A DNA stretch of 64,000 nucleotides from assembly GCA_943912335.1 (NCBI GenBank), contig CALTUD010000011.1:36860-100859 (forward strand), written 5' to 3'. The position numbers and the translations under genes are program-made. Source of the stretch: an uncultured Acetobacteraceae bacterium (lineage in GTDB: Bacteria > Pseudomonadota > Alphaproteobacteria > Acetobacterales > Acetobacteraceae). Within the stretch, counting starts at the first letter, position 1, and the number at the start of each line of letters is the position of its first letter. The notes under the pieces were generated by a model. The model made no database searches. It had not been told where the DNA came from and saw only the letters and a program-made list of their open reading frames with translations. Shown here piece after piece: positions 51,463-59,997 of this stretch.

Positions 51463-52725
51463 GTGGGCAGTTTGGACGAGCGCCTCGACTACGTGAAACA
51501 CGAAGCAACGCGGCGCGACAACGGACGCTCTTGGTTGCTGGCTGAGTTGCAATCCATCGCCCACGATTATCCTGACCAGATCAGGCCTCAACTCGAGCTT
51601 GGCAATTTCCATTCCGAGGAAGGCGACAAACCCGCGGCGATCGCCTGCTACGACCGAGCGCATGAGATCGGCCCCAGGAATTTCTGGCCGTACTATCTGC
51701 GCGCCAGCATCGCCGCATCTATCCAGGATTACGAGGCGTGCTATGCCTATCTCGCGGAAGCATCCGAGGCGTGCAGCGGGCATGTGTCTTCCGAGGAATA
51801 CTCGAACATCGGCAAGCTTTACGCAGACGTGAAGACGGCTCTGGCCAACGAGGACGCTCACGGCATCGTCGATGAACTGCGACTGCCAAATCGATGTGGC
51901 CGAGCGATCCCCAACGCGATGCGTGTCTCCCTCGTCAAAGACGAGGACGACATCATCTATGCGGGAATGGTGTCATCATACAGGTCAGGTTTCCGCTACT
52001 TCGTCATGGGCGATAACGGAAGTACGGACGAGACGTTTGCCGAGATCAGGCGGTTTGCGCAGGACCACTCGGACGCGATCGTCTACATTGTTTTCGATCC
52101 GGTAGTGGAACACTACCAAGCCGCGAAGATCATGGGTCTCGCAAGGCTCGGGCAGACGATTCTCGCCGCTCTGGGTATCGACATCCAGTGGGTGTTCCCC
52201 ATGGATGGAGACGAGGAGTTGCACATCGCCGAGGGCGGAAAGGATCTTTTTGCCCTGCTGGACGAGGCAACCCTGCAGGGCATAAAGCTCATAACATACT
52301 GTTTTTGCAATGCGGGTTCGTTCGAGCCGCTGGAGGAGATCAGCAAGCTCGAAAGCCTGCCCGGACCGTTCCTCGCGAACACCCCGCCCGGTATGCCGCA
52401 TGTGCGCAAGGTCGCCTTCCGCTACGCTGCGGATGCGATGATCGAGGAGGGTAATCATTACTGTTTCTTCCAGCACCTGCCTGTATCGCAGATCGTAGTC
52501 GGCTGCGAGATCGGCATCCGGCTCAAGCATTACCCGGTGCGCAGCATCGCACAATTGAGGAAGAAGGTTCTCAACTGCGAGAAGTCCTTGGCCAACTACA
52601 AGGGGCCTGCGTATATCGGTGGTCATTGGCGTCGCGATGTGGAGCTGTACCGGAGAGAGGGCGACAACCATCTGAGAAACAAGCTTGCCGTGTACTGCCA
52701 GTTGGTCAACAACCGTTCCTCTTGA
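51463..52725 (+). CDS. TPR / glycosyltransferase-family-2-like protein
   Basis: A 420-residue protein. Residues ~20-130 look like tetratricopeptide helices (PQLELGNFHSEEGDKPAAIACYDRAHEIGP). Residues ~145-390 resemble the 'Glyco_tranf_2_4' type of GT2: RVSLVKDEDDIIYAG, FRYFVMGDNGSTDETFAEI, VFPMDGDEELHIAEGG, LKHYPVRSIAQLRKKV. The Asp-x-Asp pair in PMDGDEE is the likely metal/sugar-nucleotide site. Such proteins are common in loci for capsule or for protein glycosylation. GTG start at 51463 after GGGGGCAGGA. Codon use is less GC-rich than in the kds genes (for example ATA and ACA codons near 52280), hinting at transfer. Confidence 0.8.
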   Translation: MGSLDERLDYVKHEATRRDNGRSWLLAELQSIAHDYPDQIRPQLELGNFHSEEGDKPAAIACYDRAHEIGPRNFWPYYLRASIAASIQDYEACYAYLAEASEACSGHVSSEEYSNIGKLYADVKTALANEDAHGIVDELRLPNRCGRAIPNAMRVSLVKDEDDIIYAGMVSSYRSGFRYFVMGDNGSTDETFAEIRRFAQDHSDAIVYIVFDPVVEHYQAAKIMGLARLGQTILAALGIDIQWVFPMDGDEELHIAEGGKDLFALLDEATLQGIKLITYCFCNAGSFEPLEEISKLESLPGPFLANTPPGMPHVRKVAFRYAADAMIEEGNHYCFFQHLPVSQIVVGCEIGIRLKHYPVRSIAQLRKKVLNCEKSLANYKGPAYIGGHWRRDVELYRREGDNHLRNKLAVYCQLVNNRSS

Positions 52726-52766
52726 GCCGGATCTGTCTCATGCATTCAAACGCCTGGATTTGAGTC

Positions 52767-54143
52767 ATGGCTTTGAGCGTGTGGGGCACGGTGGACGGTT
52801 TTGACCAGCCGAATATATTGCGCGGCTTTGTCGTGGTGCGAGACTCGGACGGCAATCTGCTGGACGGCACGGAAATCCGTGTATTCGTCGACGACCGCCC
52901 GCTTGTCACAACGCGGGTCACCGAGAACAGACCGGATGTCTGTGGAGGCCATGATCATCCGGCTGGTTGGCGTGTAGCGGTCGACCAGGCCACCATGCTG
53001 TTTGCGCTATCCACCCGAAAACTGAGAGTCGAAGCCGTTCATCCCGATCTGGAGGGAGGTGTTCGTCTCGGCATCTGGGATCTGATCGAACGGCGCGCAC
53101 GTGATGGTTTGTGCTCGTCACTCGTTGCAGAGGGAACACCCGAGCTGGCTTCCATACTCTTGAAGCAGCTCTCTATGTCATCGAACATCAATCCCCAAAC
53201 CCAGGCGCTTCTTGCCAGATGCGCGACCGTGATTCCCCGCCTTGAGCGATCAGACTCGACGGTATCAGGTGTGCTGGAGGAGCGGACTGAGGTGTCGGTA
53301 CCGGTCGGCCTGCAATCCTCCGATGGGTCTTGCGTGCTGGGTCGGAACGGAACGGTCTTCCTGACCGAGGGAACGAACGCGATCTTGTCGCGGTACACAA
53401 CCGCTGAGGCCCAGCTTACACATCTTTCCGACGCCTGGGTGGCGCTGTTCGAGGCAAGGGCGGCGCAATGCCTGTCGCGGAACATCTTCTTCCTGCAACT
53501 GGTGATTCCGGAAAAATTGTCACTCCTCCACACCCTGTATCCCGAGCATCTGGACGTTCCGACGCGTTTGCTGTCAGGGATCGAGGAAAGGTGTCAGGCG
53601 GATACCTATCTTTCTGCGAACGATGCCCTGCAGGATTGGGTGCCGGAGGCCTACTTCCGGACCGACTCCCACCTGTCGCCGAAAGGCGCCTGGGGCGTCG
53701 TCACGGCGATCTTTCAAAAGCTCGGCTTGCCTCTCGACGAGGTCGATTTCAGCGCCTCGCGCTCTTATTCCGGTGATCTGGCATCGCAGATATTCGGCAC
53801 TCCGCTCGTTGAAACCGCTGCCTGGCCATCCGGGTGGATCGACAACATCGAGCCATCTCTCATTGAGGACGACATTCCTGTGAAGGGCAATACGGGGCGA
53901 CGCATGGTCTGGAAGGCCGAGGCGGCCCCCAACCGTCTCCGTGTGGTTGCTTTCGCCAACTCGTATTTCGAGAGAGGCGCCGCACCATTCAATATTTCTT
54001 GGTGGTTTGCTCGCTTGTTCTCCGAGTTTCATTTCGTGTGGGGTGGATACTGCGATTTTTCCTATATCGATGACGTGAAGCCGGATATCGTGATTTGCCA
54101 GACGGTTGAACGTTTCTTGTTTGTGACGCCGCCACAAACCTGA
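52767..54143 (+). CDS. AlgX/AlgJ-like polysaccharide O-acetyltransferase
   Basis: A 458-residue protein. The first ~95 residues are a beta-type accessory domain (ILRGFVVVRDSDGNLLDGTE ... AGWRVAVDQ) like those in the glycan proteins at 41-48 kb. The rest matches the AlgX/AlgJ SGNH-like O-acetyltransferase family: CVLGRNGTVFLTEGTN, FLQLVIPEKLSLLHTLYP, the Asp-x-His pair in FRTDSHLSPKGAWG (D300, H302) and the likely nucleophile Ser in FANSYFERG (S399). The 97-residue spacing fits P. aeruginosa AlgX (D174, H176, S269). No signal peptide is visible, odd for a family that works in the periplasm, and no MBOAT acetyl-donor partner (AlgI) is near. Confidence 0.75.
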   Translation: MALSVWGTVDGFDQPNILRGFVVVRDSDGNLLDGTEIRVFVDDRPLVTTRVTENRPDVCGGHDHPAGWRVAVDQATMLFALSTRKLRVEAVHPDLEGGVRLGIWDLIERRARDGLCSSLVAEGTPELASILLKQLSMSSNINPQTQALLARCATVIPRLERSDSTVSGVLEERTEVSVPVGLQSSDGSCVLGRNGTVFLTEGTNAILSRYTTAEAQLTHLSDAWVALFEARAAQCLSRNIFFLQLVIPEKLSLLHTLYPEHLDVPTRLLSGIEERCQADTYLSANDALQDWVPEAYFRTDSHLSPKGAWGVVTAIFQKLGLPLDEVDFSASRSYSGDLASQIFGTPLVETAAWPSGWIDNIEPSLIEDDIPVKGNTGRRMVWKAEAAPNRLRVVAFANSYFERGAAPFNISWWFARLFSEFHFVWGGYCDFSYIDDVKPDIVICQTVERFLFVTPPQT

Positions 54144-54188
54144 GTTGCTCAAAACCCTGCCACCGCTTGCACTGTTACTTAAAGACGG

Positions 54189-55409
54189 ATGAGTTGCATG
54201 TTCCACCCCGACCAGGCGAAGCGACTGACCGCTCATACCCAGTCAGACGGGGCAGGGCAGGAGTTTGAAGGGCAGATCATCCTCCAGAAGACGTGGATTC
54301 CTGCGCAGAGCAATACCGCCATCGAACGCGTCGTCATCGGGCACTTCTACAAGCCTGACCAGATCATCGGCACGCCGTTTGAGCCGCATTGTCTTGCCGG
54401 GATCGATGCATATCCGATCCATGGAACACAGGGCCGTTTCCACCATGTCGATCGAGCCTGCGTGATCGGCGCGCAGACTGTTATCGATGAGTCCGGAAAT
54501 CTGTATGCGCCGGACCTCGTTTCGACGCCAGAGCAGATCGCGGCACTGTTTGACGTCGCCGGAACGGGATATCTCGGCTGCGCCGTCACGAAAACGGACC
54601 AGGGCTACTCTGTGACCTACGGCGGGCGTGACCGGCCGCGCCATTTTTCAAGCACGGCTCTGTTTTTCCACAATCTTGAAAGCTCGAACTTCGGCTCTTT
54701 CGTGTTCAGGCAACTGCCGCAGATGGTCAGGGCCGCAAAGCAGAAGCTCGAGTTCGACTGCTATATCGTCGGCGACCGGACGGCATGGTGCTTGGAGATG
54801 ATCCGCCTTCTTGGGCTTCCAGAGAAGCCGGTTTTCACGGTTCGGGAAGTGTGCGGAGAAACGTTTAATCGAGTCATCTTCAGCGGCGATCTGAGCGCGG
54901 AAGGATTCATCGATCCTGATACCGTCGCGTACTGCCGTGACCTGGCGGACGCCCTCCCGGGCGGAACCGCGGAGGGAGGCAAAAAGGTGTATGTATCACG
55001 GGCCTTGTCAGGCGTCGGTCGGCGTCAGTATCGGCACATGATCAACGAAATCGAGGTCGAGGATATCCTGAGACGCCGGGGGTACGAGATTGTCTATCCT
55101 GAAAGCCTTAGTCTCACGCAGCAGATGCGCAGTCTGCGAGGTGCGCGCGTCGTGATCGGGCCGTCCGGTTCTGGCATGTTCAACACCATCTTTGCCCCAC
55201 CGGGATGCCGGATCGTCGACATCGAGACCTACCATCATACCGTGCGTCAGCACGCCAAACTCTATGCCTCTCTCGGGCACCCCTACGTCTTCCTTTTCGC
55301 CGATATGGACCCTTTGGATACGTCCGATCCCGTATGCCGTCGTTCAATACTACGGATCGAGGATCTGGAAGCCGCCATCGCGTGGGCGGAAGCAGGTCGT
55401 GGAGACTGA
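54189..55409 (+). CDS. Glycosyltransferase family 61 protein
   Basis: A 406-residue protein of the GT61 (DUF563) family. Its hallmark segments are visible: LFFHNLESSNFGSFVFRQLP (acceptor side), KKVYVSRALSGVGRRQY, EDILRRRGYEIVYPESLSLTQ, ARVVIGPSGSGMFNTIFAPP and RIVDIETYHHT. Bacterial members sit in polysaccharide loci; eukaryotic ones are xylosyl- or GlcNAc-transferases. The sugar is unknown. Start ATG 54189 (MSCMFHPD), with an in-frame ATG three codons later. Its stop directly abuts the stop of the convergent beta-helix gene (TGATCA, 55407-55412). Confidence 0.85.
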   Translation: MSCMFHPDQAKRLTAHTQSDGAGQEFEGQIILQKTWIPAQSNTAIERVVIGHFYKPDQIIGTPFEPHCLAGIDAYPIHGTQGRFHHVDRACVIGAQTVIDESGNLYAPDLVSTPEQIAALFDVAGTGYLGCAVTKTDQGYSVTYGGRDRPRHFSSTALFFHNLESSNFGSFVFRQLPQMVRAAKQKLEFDCYIVGDRTAWCLEMIRLLGLPEKPVFTVREVCGETFNRVIFSGDLSAEGFIDPDTVAYCRDLADALPGGTAEGGKKVYVSRALSGVGRRQYRHMINEIEVEDILRRRGYEIVYPESLSLTQQMRSLRGARVVIGPSGSGMFNTIFAPPGCRIVDIETYHHTVRQHAKLYASLGHPYVFLFADMDPLDTSDPVCRRSILRIEDLEAAIAWAEAGRGD

Positions 55410-57587
55410 TCAGCCTCCAGTCGAGAACAGAAAACTCGAAAGGCTGTCTATACGCACGTAACCAACGCCTACCGCGTTGGTGCTTTGGTGCGAAAGCGTA
55501 AGCGTTCCGCTGCCGACAGTTTCCGCCGTCATGCCGGTCCCGCCCTGAAGAGTGATGGACCCGCCACTGCCGGCCTGGACCAAGTCGATGCGGCAGTTCG
55601 TCTCCAGGCCCGTGGGCACGGTGTAGGTGTGGGCGGTGGTGCCGGTATCGCGAATCACCGTGCCGCAGTCGGACGAGTTCAAAACCCTGCTCTGGGTTTC
55701 GGACTGAAGCGGGGCCGCTATCTGGCGGAGTTTGTAGGCGCAGGTTGTGGAATGGTAGATGTCGGAGAAACAGCCATTCCAGTTCGCCGCCGCTAGGTTG
55801 AAGAGCGAGAGAGGGGCATGGATACTTCCGCTGACAGTCCAGTTTGCGGGGTTGTCAACCAGGGTGGGTGTCACATCGGAGTTGACGCCAAGAACCATCG
55901 TCGTGTCGTCAAGCCTGGCCGACTGGAACGGGGCATCGGCATCGATATGGAAGGCGGCAGAATTTGCCTGAATGTTATGGTCTCGCCACTCGAGGTTCGT
56001 AACCTGCGGTGATGCAGTCCCATCAAAGACAAAGTCATAAGCAAGCGTCGTGGGTTCCATGTGCAGATCGAGCACTGCGAACGAGACGGACGAACCGGGC
56101 ACACCGTAGACGACGACGCCCTGCTGGCTCGCAGACGCCAGATACGAATTGTTGTCGAGCCGCATCTTCGCCGTGTTCGATACCCAAACGGGTGCGCCAG
56201 AAGTACTTTGTGTCGAGAAGATGCAGTTGTTGAAACCAGCCTCGTTGAACGAGTTCGGCGTGTCGATCGTCTGCGATTGCGTGACATAGGCAGACTGTTC
56301 GGCGAAATGATGAATACCGTCGATGACGGCGGCGAAAGGGCCGACGGCATTACTAAAATGCACGGCGGCGAACGAAGTGGTTTCGGCGCCCACATCGACG
56401 AGCGCGGCCAATCCGAATGCACCGGAGAGATCGAAGGTACCAAAGCGATGGTTGTCGGCGCTGGCGCCCGAAATCCGCCCGACCGAGATGCCGGCCAGGG
56501 GTATGGCCGCCGGACTGCCAACGATGTTGACGCCCTGCCATGACGTGAAACGAGCGCTCAGTAGATCCACGACGGGTAGATCGGCGGCGGCACCATACAA
56601 GGTTCCGGTACCCGACACCCGGCCACCTGACCATCTGGTGAAGTCCAGTGACGAGAGAACGAGATAGTAGCCATCAGGAACGAAAAGCGCGGGTGTCGTC
56701 CGTGACTCCGCAACCGCGATCGCCTTGGCAAAGGCGGCGCTGTCGTCGGTGCCGATCGGCACGTCCTGTCCATCATTCGTATCGGTGGTGCCGGCCGCGG
56801 TATCGAGCAGCAGAGAGCTCTGATCGGGAACGGCGACGATCTTTGCCACCAGCGGTGCGATCGACGCACCGGGCAGGAGAATCACGCCGCCGGCCATGTG
56901 CGGTGTAAAGACGGATGTCGATGCAGTGATGCTTCTGCTGCCGGCGACGAACGAAAATGTCGAGGTGATGGCGTGGTAGCCCACGGTGATCTGGCCCGAG
57001 TAGGTCCCGGTCGCCTGGGCGGGGCTTGCCAATGTCGCGTGCGACGGATCAACAACTGTGGAGATCGGCGTCACCAGGTGCGACCCCGGCCCCGGAGTGC
57101 CTGCATTCGCCAGGATGATCGTGCGCCCAATCAGACTCTGGGTCAGTCCGCCGTTGCTCAATACCACAATTCGGGAGCCCGCGGTCGTATAGACATTCTG
57201 CCTGGTGACTGTGAGATCGCCTTTGGCGCCTCCAATCGTTTTCACGTTAACGGTGTCTGCCGCCATGGCGGCGGGAGACCGTGCGATGGCGTTGGCGGCA
57301 TCCGCGTTGACCACGGCATTGCTGATGTTGCCATGTATCGTGACGAAGTTGGCGTTTCCGTAACCGTCGATCGTGTAGTTGGGTTTAGCGCCGGCGGATG
57401 CGATGCCCCCGTCGGAGGTGAAGTTAGGGGCGGCGTGGGCGGCTTGCGTTGTCAGCAGCAGGAGTGCGATCGGGCACAAGGCACCGAACCGAAACCATTG
57501 GCGATACGGAGGAAGTGAATGCCTCAGCAAATCGATCTGTCTCCGCCCTCGTCCGACGACCGATATCGGCACATCGATACCGTTCAC
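55410..57587 (-). CDS. Exported right-handed beta-helix (pectate-lyase-like) protein
   Basis: A 725-residue protein with a signal peptide (FGALCPIALLLLTTQAAHAA, cleavage before APNF). An N-terminal beta region with Asn-rich turns follows. A central region resembles polygalacturonase/pectate-lyase-superfamily beta-helices and tail-spike proteins (GTDDSAAFAKAIAVAESRTT, the usual start of such a helix, then FVPDGYYLVLSSLDFTRW and GTGTLYGAAADLPVV). The C-terminal ~100 residues form a small beta domain (VIRDTGTTAHTYTVPTG ... TLTLSHQSTNAVGVGYVRI) also seen at the ends of tail-like proteins. It would bind or cut polysaccharide outside the cell. The assigned start is GTG 57587; the true start may be up to 25 codons further in, since no ATG precedes the signal peptide. 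Confidence 0.78.
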   Translation of the reverse strand: MNGIDVPISVVGRGRRQIDLLRHSLPPYRQWFRFGALCPIALLLLTTQAAHAAPNFTSDGGIASAGAKPNYTIDGYGNANFVTIHGNISNAVVNADAANAIARSPAAMAADTVNVKTIGGAKGDLTVTRQNVYTTAGSRIVVLSNGGLTQSLIGRTIILANAGTPGPGSHLVTPISTVVDPSHATLASPAQATGTYSGQITVGYHAITSTFSFVAGSRSITASTSVFTPHMAGGVILLPGASIAPLVAKIVAVPDQSSLLLDTAAGTTDTNDGQDVPIGTDDSAAFAKAIAVAESRTTPALFVPDGYYLVLSSLDFTRWSGGRVSGTGTLYGAAADLPVVDLLSARFTSWQGVNIVGSPAAIPLAGISVGRISGASADNHRFGTFDLSGAFGLAALVDVGAETTSFAAVHFSNAVGPFAAVIDGIHHFAEQSAYVTQSQTIDTPNSFNEAGFNNCIFSTQSTSGAPVWVSNTAKMRLDNNSYLASASQQGVVVYGVPGSSVSFAVLDLHMEPTTLAYDFVFDGTASPQVTNLEWRDHNIQANSAAFHIDADAPFQSARLDDTTMVLGVNSDVTPTLVDNPANWTVSGSIHAPLSLFNLAAANWNGCFSDIYHSTTCAYKLRQIAAPLQSETQSRVLNSSDCGTVIRDTGTTAHTYTVPTGLETNCRIDLVQAGSGGSITLQGGTGMTAETVGSGTLTLSHQSTNAVGVGYVRIDSLSSFLFSTGG

Positions 57588-57732
57588 GCGACAACAGGGT
57601 GCGTGTCTCCAGACGTCGGTGCAACTGTTAAGTAGCGTGGTCGTGAAAACGAAATGTCAGCTGCGTTGCTACTCAGAAAGCTTAACTGTGTTGAGCTAGA
57701 TACTCGCCGGGTCGATCGGAAACCTGGAATGT

Positions 57733-58581
57733 CTAGCGACGCGGCTCAAATTCCGCCTGTTCTTCCAGCTCGGCGATGATCGCCGTTTGCCGTTCTGGCG
57801 GCAGGCCTTGGATCTCGTTCAGATAGACACTCTTGCGATGATGGAACTTCGCGCCATTCACAACCGGATGGTAGAGCGTGTTGTTGAAAGATTGCGCCCG
57901 TAACCAACGTTCCGAAGTCGGTCGGGTAAACGAGAAGCTGTCCCCTGTTCTGAACTCTGGGGCATGTTCTTTGAAGTCGGCAATCCGCATGTTGCCTTCC
58001 TTCAGGGCTGCCCCAACGAAAGCTTCGTCATTGGGCCAGTGTTCTTCCGGAAGGCCGGCCGAAATGAAATTGTCCGTCAGCACAGTGCGCTGTTTGTGAA
58101 GTTTTAGTGCTGCGGCGCGGGAAAAGCGACATACCTGCAGCATGCAGTTGTAGGGCGTCGGGTAGAAGGGCTTGATGCTGTTGAACCAGTACCAGGAGCT
58201 AGACGCGATGACGAACCATGGTGTTACGAAGTCGGCCTGCGCTGTTGTCCCGACTCCGTCGAAGAAAGAGCGGAGATTGCCGGTGTGGATTCGAACATCC
58301 GGCTCGATAATCCAATAGTAATCGTAGTTGGGCAGTTGGGACGCGGCCATGTAGAGCGTGTAGTCGCCACAGCGCCAACCAGCATCTGGCGGCGACAGGA
58401 CGTTCAGGGCCTCAGTGTCCAGACTAATTTTGCGAATATGCTTCGGCGTCAGGAACGCGCCTCTCCGTTCGTCCGCTATGATAACGACATCTCTTCCGGA
58501 CGACTGGATAAGGTCATGAACAAAGTTTTCCGTGAAAACATCATAGAAGTTAGTTCTGAGGCATATGACTTCCCGCGACAT
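57733..58581 (-). CDS. Putative GT-A type glycosyltransferase
   Basis: A 282-residue protein of a family I do not name with certainty. The layout suggests a nucleotide-sugar transferase: N-terminal VICLRTNFYDVFTENFVHDL, then DYYWIIEPDVRIHTGNLRSF (an EPDVR acidic motif that could bind metal and donor), FVTPWFVIASSSWYWFNSIK, and WPNDEAFVGAALKEGNMRIA with acidic residues late in the fold. The start at 58581 (MSREVICL) gives this length; a start 23 codons earlier (58650) is also open. Codon use is relatively AT-rich like the neighbours at 51-58 kb. It lies 145 bases upstream of the beta-helix gene on the same strand and could share its transcript. Confidence 0.65.
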   Translation of the reverse strand: MSREVICLRTNFYDVFTENFVHDLIQSSGRDVVIIADERRGAFLTPKHIRKISLDTEALNVLSPPDAGWRCGDYTLYMAASQLPNYDYYWIIEPDVRIHTGNLRSFFDGVGTTAQADFVTPWFVIASSSWYWFNSIKPFYPTPYNCMLQVCRFSRAAALKLHKQRTVLTDNFISAGLPEEHWPNDEAFVGAALKEGNMRIADFKEHAPEFRTGDSFSFTRPTSERWLRAQSFNNTLYHPVVNGAKFHHRKSVYLNEIQGLPPERQTAIIAELEEQAEFEPRR

Positions 58582-58657
58582 GCGTATCTTCCAGTTCTGA
58601 GCGGTACAGGATCGGCCGGAAAAAGGTGAAAAGGCGATATCCACCGCCAATGAAAAA

Positions 58658-59905
58658 TTAGAAACGCTTCACAACGACATGGTTTTTGCGCCCGGACGAT
58701 AATTTAACGCCGCCATTATCAAAGTCTTCGGGAGTAACAACTCTATTTTCGTCTGTAACGGAGCGGTCGTTTATCCGTGCTCCGCCGCCACGAATGAGCC
58801 TACGTGCTTCACTGTTGCTCGATGCGAGCTGCCCGATAACCAGCAGCTTCACCAGCGGAACACCCGCCTCGACGGTCTGGTCGTCCATCTCGATAACACG
58901 GAAGCCTTGCTGTGTCTGAGTGCCCAACTCGAACTGCTGCCGCGCCGTTTCCGCCACCTGCTCGGCCGTCTCCCGCCCGTGGCACAGCGCCGTCGCCTCG
59001 GTCGCCAGCACCTTCTTGGCCTCGTTGATCGCCGCACCTCCCAGCGCGCCCAGACGCTCGCATTCCGCTATCGGCAGATCGGTGAACAGCTTCAGGAAGC
59101 GGCCCACATCCGCGTCCTCGGTGTTGCGCCAGAACTGCCAGTAGTCGAACGGCGACACCCGATCGGCCGATAGCCAGACCGCACCGTTGGCGCTCTTGCC
59201 CATCTTGGCGCCCGAGGCGGTGGCGATCAGTGGCGTGGTCAGGCCGAACAACTGCGTCCGGTCCGTGCGACGCGCCAGCTCCACGCCGGAAACGATGTTG
59301 CCCCATTGGTCGGAGCCGCCCATCTGCAGAACGATGCCATGCCGCCGGTTCAGTTCACGGAAATCGTAGCTCTGCAGGATCGAGTAGTTGAACTCCAGGA
59401 AGCTCAGCCCCTGTTCGCGCTCGAGACGCAGCTTCACGCTGTCGAAGCTCAGCATGCGGCTCAGGGAGACATGCGGCCCGACGTCCCGAAGCAGGTCGAT
59501 GTAGCCCAGTCGGTCCAGCCACTCGGCGTTATCGACGATCAGCGCGTCCGTTTCGCCGTCACCCAGACGCACGAAGCGACGCAGCACGCCCAGAATGCCG
59601 CGGCCGTTCTCCGCGATCCGCTCCGGGGTCAACATCTGGCGCGCCTCCTCCTTTCCGGAAGGATCGCCGATCTTGGTGGTGCCGCCACCCAGCAGCAGGA
59701 CCGGACGATGGCCGTGCTTCTGCATCAGGCGCAGCAGCATGATCTGCACCATGGAACCCACATGCAGGCAATCCGCGGTCAGATCGAAACCCGTATAGCC
59801 GGAAACGCGACCGGCCAGGAACGCTTCGTCCAGCGCCTCCTCGTCCGTGCACTGGAACACGAAGCCGCGTGCGCGCGCCTCGGTCAGGAAATCGCTTTTG
59901 CTCAT
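58658..59905 (-). CDS. tyrS: Tyrosyl-tRNA synthetase
   Basis: A 415-residue class I aminoacyl-tRNA synthetase that charges tRNA-Tyr. Motifs: YTGFDLTADCLHVGSMVQIM (with the HIGH equivalent HVGS), QSYDFRELNRRHGIVLQMGG, SDQWGNIVSG, and GAKMGKSANGAVWL (the KMSKS loop as KMGKS). The C-terminal S4-like RNA-binding domain (VKLLVIGQLASSNSEARRLI) is present. Start at ATG 59905 (MSKSDFLTEARARG); upstream in-frame ATGs at 59917 and 59956 are possible. It is divergent from anmK, an arrangement I recall from other alphaproteobacteria. Confidence 0.97.
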   Translation of the reverse strand: MSKSDFLTEARARGFVFQCTDEEALDEAFLAGRVSGYTGFDLTADCLHVGSMVQIMLLRLMQKHGHRPVLLLGGGTTKIGDPSGKEEARQMLTPERIAENGRGILGVLRRFVRLGDGETDALIVDNAEWLDRLGYIDLLRDVGPHVSLSRMLSFDSVKLRLEREQGLSFLEFNYSILQSYDFRELNRRHGIVLQMGGSDQWGNIVSGVELARRTDRTQLFGLTTPLIATASGAKMGKSANGAVWLSADRVSPFDYWQFWRNTEDADVGRFLKLFTDLPIAECERLGALGGAAINEAKKVLATEATALCHGRETAEQVAETARQQFELGTQTQQGFRVIEMDDQTVEAGVPLVKLLVIGQLASSNSEARRLIRGGGARINDRSVTDENRVVTPEDFDNGGVKLSSGRKNHVVVKRF

Positions 59906-59997
59906 CTCGGCCACCATACGCTGCCGCCTGTTCGCGCGGCCTTCCTGCTGTAGCATGGGCCCGAACCGGGTTGGAAATCGGCGGGAGCGAAGCGGCG

